A DNA stretch of 8,616 nucleotides from Candidatus Nanohalarchaeota archaeon (GTDB lineage Archaea > EX4484-52 > B79-G9). Below the pieces are notes generated by a model. It saw only the letters and a program-made list of their open reading frames with translations. It was not told the origin of the DNA and ran no database searches. The DNA lies in assembly GCA_003660865.1 (NCBI GenBank), contig QMVA01000051.1:1-8616 (forward strand), given 5' to 3'. The position numbers and the translations under genes are program-made. Positions 5,065 through 8,616 of this stretch are shown in pieces (position 1 is the stretch's first letter; each line of letters opens with the position of its first letter).

Positions 5065-8000
5065 ATGCATAAAAAGAAGATATTTTCCGGTATGGTCTTT
5101 GTTTTTGTATTCTTTAGCCTGTGCGCTTATGCTGATGTGAGCACTCTTAATCATTTCTATGACGGGAAAGAGTCGAATGTCATTCATTTTCCGATTGGAG
5201 GCGGGGATGATGCTTCTACTAAGATTGCGCTTCCTGCAAGCTCAATGGTGACAGGTTCAGGCATCGGCATTGCAGGGCTTCCATTGACCACTGAGCTTGA
5301 GAATGCTGTCGATGTTGTTCTTGTGACTGATGTTTCTGGAAGTATGGGAGGCACTGTAAAGCTTGGAGAAGCAAAAGAGTCAAATATAATGTTTGTGGAT
5401 ATGTCCATTTATGAGGGGACCCCGAATTACGTGGGGCTTGTGAGTTATAACGAAGATGTTGCAGATTACATGGAATTGAGCAATAATAAAGCACTATTGA
5501 CAGATAATATTAACTCCTACGCTGCAAGCGGGCAGACATGCATTGCATGCGGGATACATAAGGGAATCGAGATTCTGGAGGATGGTGCAAACACAAACCG
5601 CGTCATGATTGTTCATACTGACGGGAGAGCGAATCGCTGCACATACGATAATCCAGACAATTATGTGACCTGCGGTGACACTCTGGCAAGAAATGAAGCA
5701 AAAGAGATGGCTGCGCGGGCATGGAACGAATATAATATTTCTGTTTACGCGATTGCATATGGTATTAATGCTGATACTGATACCATGCAGGCTATTGCTG
5801 ATGAAGGGCACGGGGGATTTTATTATGCTGAGGTTAATAACCTGAGCCAAGTGTATACGTCAATACTTATTGACATGTTTACTGAGTACCCACATGACGT
5901 TGTACTTGACATCGGTAGCACAGGGAGTATTGAGTGGTCTCATGCAGGTAAGTTTAGTGGTCCTGAAACATTTAGCGGATTTGAATCCAGCCTGAATTCT
6001 GTGCTTGTAACCTGTGATTATGATCCATGTACTGGATGCGATTACAACCAGTCAACAGGAGAGTGCACAATTGATTTTAATTTTACATCAACGAGTTCAG
6101 GCATTGTGCAGGTGAACAGCCTGGATATTGTGTATGAGACTAATCAAAGCCTGTTTGATTATGATGATGACGGAGTGCCGAATGGAGATGATAACTGCCC
6201 ATCTGTTGCAAATCCCGACCAGACCGATACGGATGGTGACTATATAGGAGATGCTTGTGATAACTGCCCCACAGCCCCTAATGCCTGCCAGACAGATACT
6301 GATGGTGACGGCATAGGTGATGCATGTGATAATTGCCCCACAGCCCCTAATGCCTGCCAGACAGACACTGATGGCGACAGTATAGGAGATGCATGTGATA
6401 ACTGTCCGGATGATTCTAATTCTGCTCAGGCAGATTCAGATTATGATGGCGTAGGTGATGTCTGTGACAACTGCCCGGATGATTCCAATCCGGACCAAGT
6501 AGATGTGGATGGTGACAGCATAGGAGACGTATGTGATAACTGTCCAACGATTCATAATCCTGACCAGACAGATACAGACGGTGACGGTATAGGGGATGTA
6601 GGTGATAACTGTCCAACAGTTCCTAATGCCTGCCAGACTGATACTGAGGGTGACGGCATAGGAGATGCTTGTGACAACTGCCCAGACGATTCTAATGCTG
6701 GTCAGGAAGATTCAGATTATGATGGCATAGGTGATGTCTGTGACAACTGCCCAGACGATTCCAATCCGGACCTGGCAGATGTGGATGGTGACAGCATAGG
6801 AGATGCATGTGATAACTGCCCAACGATTTATAATCCCGACCAGGCCGATACTGATGGTGACGGTATAGGAAATGCATGTGACAACTGTCCCGCTGTTCCT
6901 AACCCCGACCAGGCCGATACTGATGGCGACAGTATAGGAGATGCATGTGACAACTGCCCGGATGATTCTAATTCTGCTCAGGCAGATTCAGATTATGATG
7001 GCGTAGGTGATGTCTGTGATAACTGCCCGGATGATTCCAATCCGGACCAAGTAGATGTGGATGGTGACAGCATAGGAAACGCCTGTGATAACTGCCGCGC
7101 TGTTCATAACCCGGACCAGACTGATACGGACGGGGATGGAATGGGCAACGCATGCGACCCTGATGATGATAACGACGGGATAAGTGATGAAGATGAAATT
7201 GATAACGGCACTGACCCGCTTGACCCTAATGACCCGTTCAGAGATGAGGTTGCGCCGGCTCCGCCAGTCAATCTTACTGCTGTGGCGATTGCGCCTGATG
7301 TAATAAGGCTTTCGTGGGTTTCGTCACTCTCGCCTGATGTGGCGAAATATAATATTTACAGTGCGCTCAGTGAAACCGAACTTGATTATTCTGTGGCGAT
7401 CTTTTCTGTTGATAAGGATATGAATATGTTTAATGATACCGGACTTCTGAATAATACTGAGTATTTCTATGTTGTGCGCGCAGAAGATGAAGCCAGCAAT
7501 GAAGAGAATAACACAAATGTTGTTTCAGCAGTCACCTATGCCCCGTATGAAAATGAAGATCCTGATGAGGACGGGCTTCCAAGTGACTGGGAAGATGAGT
7601 ATAACCAGACAGATAACCTGCTTGACCCTGATATGAATGATACTGACAGTGACGGGGTTTTGGATGGAGACGAGGACCCTGATGTGGACGGTCTCACAAA
7701 TGAGGATGAATACGAGTACGGCACCGACCCGAACAACCCTGATTCTGACGGCGATGGGATGCCTGACGGATGGGAAGCAGACAATGGCCTTAACCCGCTT
7801 GACCCTAATGACGGGAATGATGATAACGACGGTGACGGCCTCACTAATGAAGATGAATACCGGCACCGTACAGACCCGAAGAATCCAGATACAGACGGTG
7901 ACGGTATCAGCGACGGGGGTGAGATTGCAAATGGCACTGATCCGCTTAATCCTAATGACCCTCCGAAGCCTCCAGAGGAATATCGCGGGGGAGGCGGCGG

Positions 8001-8616
8001 TTCATCTGTCGGCATCCCTCTTTCAGAGACTATAGAGCTTGTTGTAAGTGATGTGCCTAAGCTTGAGATAAAGACTATTGATATGGTGCGCGAGATGGTT
8101 GTGGGCGTGCCTAACAGCGCTTTAGCTGTTGTCAAGAATACAGGCAATGTCTCCTATGTTGTGGAAGTTATTGCAGATATTCTTGGTAAGAGTATCCTGA
8201 TCAGCGAGACTATTGACGCCGGTGAAGAATATGGTTATGTTTTTGATGTTCTGGCAGATGATGATGATGTGGGTGCGCACAGGGCGCACTTTATAATCCA
8301 GTCAAACGGCAAGAAGATTGAGAGGTATGTTGAGTTCAGCGTAGGATATACGACATCCGCAGAAGGTCCCGGAGAGCTTGAGATAATAGGCCCAGGGATA
8401 ATTATTGATGAATCCGGGAAATTTGTGACTGTAGAGGGATGCACAGTTGATGATGTTGGCAATCTTCTTGTCTATATTGACGGTGAGTTCATTGGAGAGA
8501 TTATACCTTATGATGATAACTGCTTTAAGAAAGTGTTTGAAGTTGAGCTTGATGCAGGAGACCATACCCTGAAAATAACTGTCGGCAGCAGGGTATATGA
8601 AAAAGAGTTTATGGTC
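5065..8616 (+). CDS. Large secreted vWA adhesin with TSP3 repeats and FN3 domain (3' end outside window)
   Basis: The frame is open for 1184 codons to the right edge. Order of parts: signal peptide (1-23, ending CAYA); vWA domain (about 82-272) with a complete MIDAS (D89-x-S91-x-S93, T158, D186 in HTDG); a small domain with four Cys (317, 322, 325, 334); 14 thrombospondin type 3 repeats (376-697); one Asp-rich repeat; a fibronectin type III domain (about 731-824, with LSWV and YFYVVRAEDEASN); further DxDxDG-type repeats (833-970); a Gly-rich hinge (975-980); then a CARDB-like beta domain and a last Ig/PEGA-like domain with a Cys pair. vWA MIDAS domains bind ligands through a divalent metal, and TSP3 repeats form Ca-dependent rods. 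A surface adhesin or matrix-binding protein is therefore likely. Its membrane anchor, if any, lies beyond the window. Cys 159 and 162 flank the loop after the MIDAS Thr, which is unusual. Confidence 0.9.
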   Translation, partial: MHKKKIFSGMVFVFVFFSLCAYADVSTLNHFYDGKESNVIHFPIGGGDDASTKIALPASSMVTGSGIGIAGLPLTTELENAVDVVLVTDVSGSMGGTVKLGEAKESNIMFVDMSIYEGTPNYVGLVSYNEDVADYMELSNNKALLTDNINSYAASGQTCIACGIHKGIEILEDGANTNRVMIVHTDGRANRCTYDNPDNYVTCGDTLARNEAKEMAARAWNEYNISVYAIAYGINADTDTMQAIADEGHGGFYYAEVNNLSQVYTSILIDMFTEYPHDVVLDIGSTGSIEWSHAGKFSGPETFSGFESSLNSVLVTCDYDPCTGCDYNQSTGECTIDFNFTSTSSGIVQVNSLDIVYETNQSLFDYDDDGVPNGDDNCPSVANPDQTDTDGDYIGDACDNCPTAPNACQTDTDGDGIGDACDNCPTAPNACQTDTDGDSIGDACDNCPDDSNSAQADSDYDGVGDVCDNCPDDSNPDQVDVDGDSIGDVCDNCPTIHNPDQTDTDGDGIGDVGDNCPTVPNACQTDTEGDGIGDACDNCPDDSNAGQEDSDYDGIGDVCDNCPDDSNPDLADVDGDSIGDACDNCPTIYNPDQADTDGDGIGNACDNCPAVPNPDQADTDGDSIGDACDNCPDDSNSAQADSDYDGVGDVCDNCPDDSNPDQVDVDGDSIGNACDNCRAVHNPDQTDTDGDGMGNACDPDDDNDGISDEDEIDNGTDPLDPNDPFRDEVAPAPPVNLTAVAIAPDVIRLSWVSSLSPDVAKYNIYSALSETELDYSVAIFSVDKDMNMFNDTGLLNNTEYFYVVRAEDEASNEENNTNVVSAVTYAPYENEDPDEDGLPSDWEDEYNQTDNLLDPDMNDTDSDGVLDGDEDPDVDGLTNEDEYEYGTDPNNPDSDGDGMPDGWEADNGLNPLDPNDGNDDNDGDGLTNEDEYRHRTDPKNPDTDGDGISDGGEIANGTDPLNPNDPPKPPEEYRGGGGGSSVGIPLSETIELVVSDVPKLEIKTIDMVREMVVGVPNSALAVVKNTGNVSYVVEVIADILGKSILISETIDAGEEYGYVFDVLADDDDVGAHRAHFIIQSNGKKIERYVEFSVGYTTSAEGPGELEIIGPGIIIDESGKFVTVEGCTVDDVGNLLVYIDGEFIGEIIPYDDNCFKKVFEVELDAGDHTLKITVGSRVYEKEFMV
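6190..7155 (+). repeat. 14 tandem thrombospondin type 3 repeats, 69 bases each
   Basis: Every unit starts at a DNC codon triplet and is exactly 23 codons long, with no insertion or deletion over 966 bases. The consensus is DNCPxxxNPDQxDxDGDxIGDAC, the C-type TSP3 Ca-binding repeat. Unit boundaries fall at 6190 + 69n. Units 2, 3 and 7 carry an extra Cys (NACQ in place of NPDQ). Unit 6 has lost its terminal Cys (GGT at 6601-6603 where TGT is expected). Unit 7 has Glu in place of a Ca-binding Asp. Unit 14 has DNCR for DNCP, a variant also known in animal thrombospondins. Confidence 0.92.
6259..7086 (+). repeat. Higher-order 276-base repeat (four TSP3 units), three copies
   Basis: Units 4-5, 8-9 and 12-13 all share the pair DDSN...DSDYDG then DDSN...DVDGDS, while units 2-3, 6-7 and 10-11 are of the T/A-type (mostly DTDGD). 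The array is thus three copies of a four-unit block at 6259, 6535 and 6811, followed by a first unit of a fourth block. The DNA of units 4-5 and 12-13 is nearly identical over about 150 bases, differing by a few mostly silent changes. Confidence 0.85.
7561..7974 (+). repeat. Second Ca-binding Asp-rich repeat block (bacterial-type TSP3)
   Basis: Residues 833-970 of the adhesin hold motifs such as DEDGLPSDWE, DSDGVLDGDE, DVDGLTNEDEY, DSDGDGMPDGWE, DGDGLTNEDEY and DTDGDGISDGGE, with TDP-N-P spacers. These are the Cys-free type common in bacterial and archaeal surface proteins, distinct from the Cys-containing array before the FN3 domain. A lone similar unit sits at 7156-7245. They probably form a Ca-stabilised stalk. 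Confidence 0.8.

Noticed and set aside
6416..7153. Three His/Leu-rich minus-strand frames spaced 276 bases apart
   Set aside because: They are antisense readings of the TSP3 array; their spacing only reflects the 276-base higher-order repeat.
6190..7155. CRISPR-like array
   Set aside because: The regular 69-base repetition is coding, in frame without gaps, and has no unique spacers; it is a protein repeat.
7525..8147. Overlapping frames on both strands in the second Asp-rich repeat block
   Set aside because: Ser/Pro-rich or Val/Ile-rich low-complexity products arise from out-of-frame reading of the Asp-rich repeats; the adhesin frame is continuous here.

Overview
The window reads as archaeal. 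Start codons are preceded by GGTG/GGTGA-type ribosome binding sites, and A/T-rich TATA-like boxes lie about 50-80 bases upstream of starts. ATA (Ile) and AGG/AGA (Arg) codons are frequent. The proteins combine signal peptides, many N-glycosylation sequons, thrombospondin type 1-like Cys modules and C-terminal membrane anchors. Large surface proteins of this style are known from DPANN-type and other uncultivated archaea. No marker gene is present, so the lineage cannot be fixed from this sequence.

Layout. (1) Bases 2-307 are the 3' end of an IS4-superfamily transposase gene that enters from the left. (2) Bases 345-2018 (minus strand) encode a secreted protein of about 557 residues. It has two copies of an Ig-like domain separated by MopE-type Asp/Cys metal-binding motifs. 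It stops where its relatives would continue into a membrane anchor, right beside the insertion sequence, so it may be truncated. (3) Bases 2019-2332 form a divergent intergenic region with TATA-like boxes and inverted repeats. (4) Bases 2333-4989 (plus strand) are a tight three-gene operon of signal-peptide plus C-terminal-anchor proteins. The second and third carry the same Ig-like domain as the minus-strand gene; the first and third carry a thrombospondin type 1-like module. (5) Bases 5065-8616 (plus strand), behind their own promoter-like region, are one open frame of 1184 codons running off the right edge. It encodes a signal peptide, a von Willebrand factor A domain with an intact MIDAS, 14 exact-length thrombospondin type 3 repeats, a fibronectin type III domain, further Ca-binding Asp-rich repeats, a Gly-rich hinge and C-terminal beta domains.

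Taken together this looks like a cell-surface module: a long, Ca-stiffened vWA adhesin next to a small family of membrane-anchored and secreted Ig-like/TSP1 proteins that could be its partners or anchors. The domain assignments come from motifs visible in the translation. The joint function is inference from co-location and shared domains.
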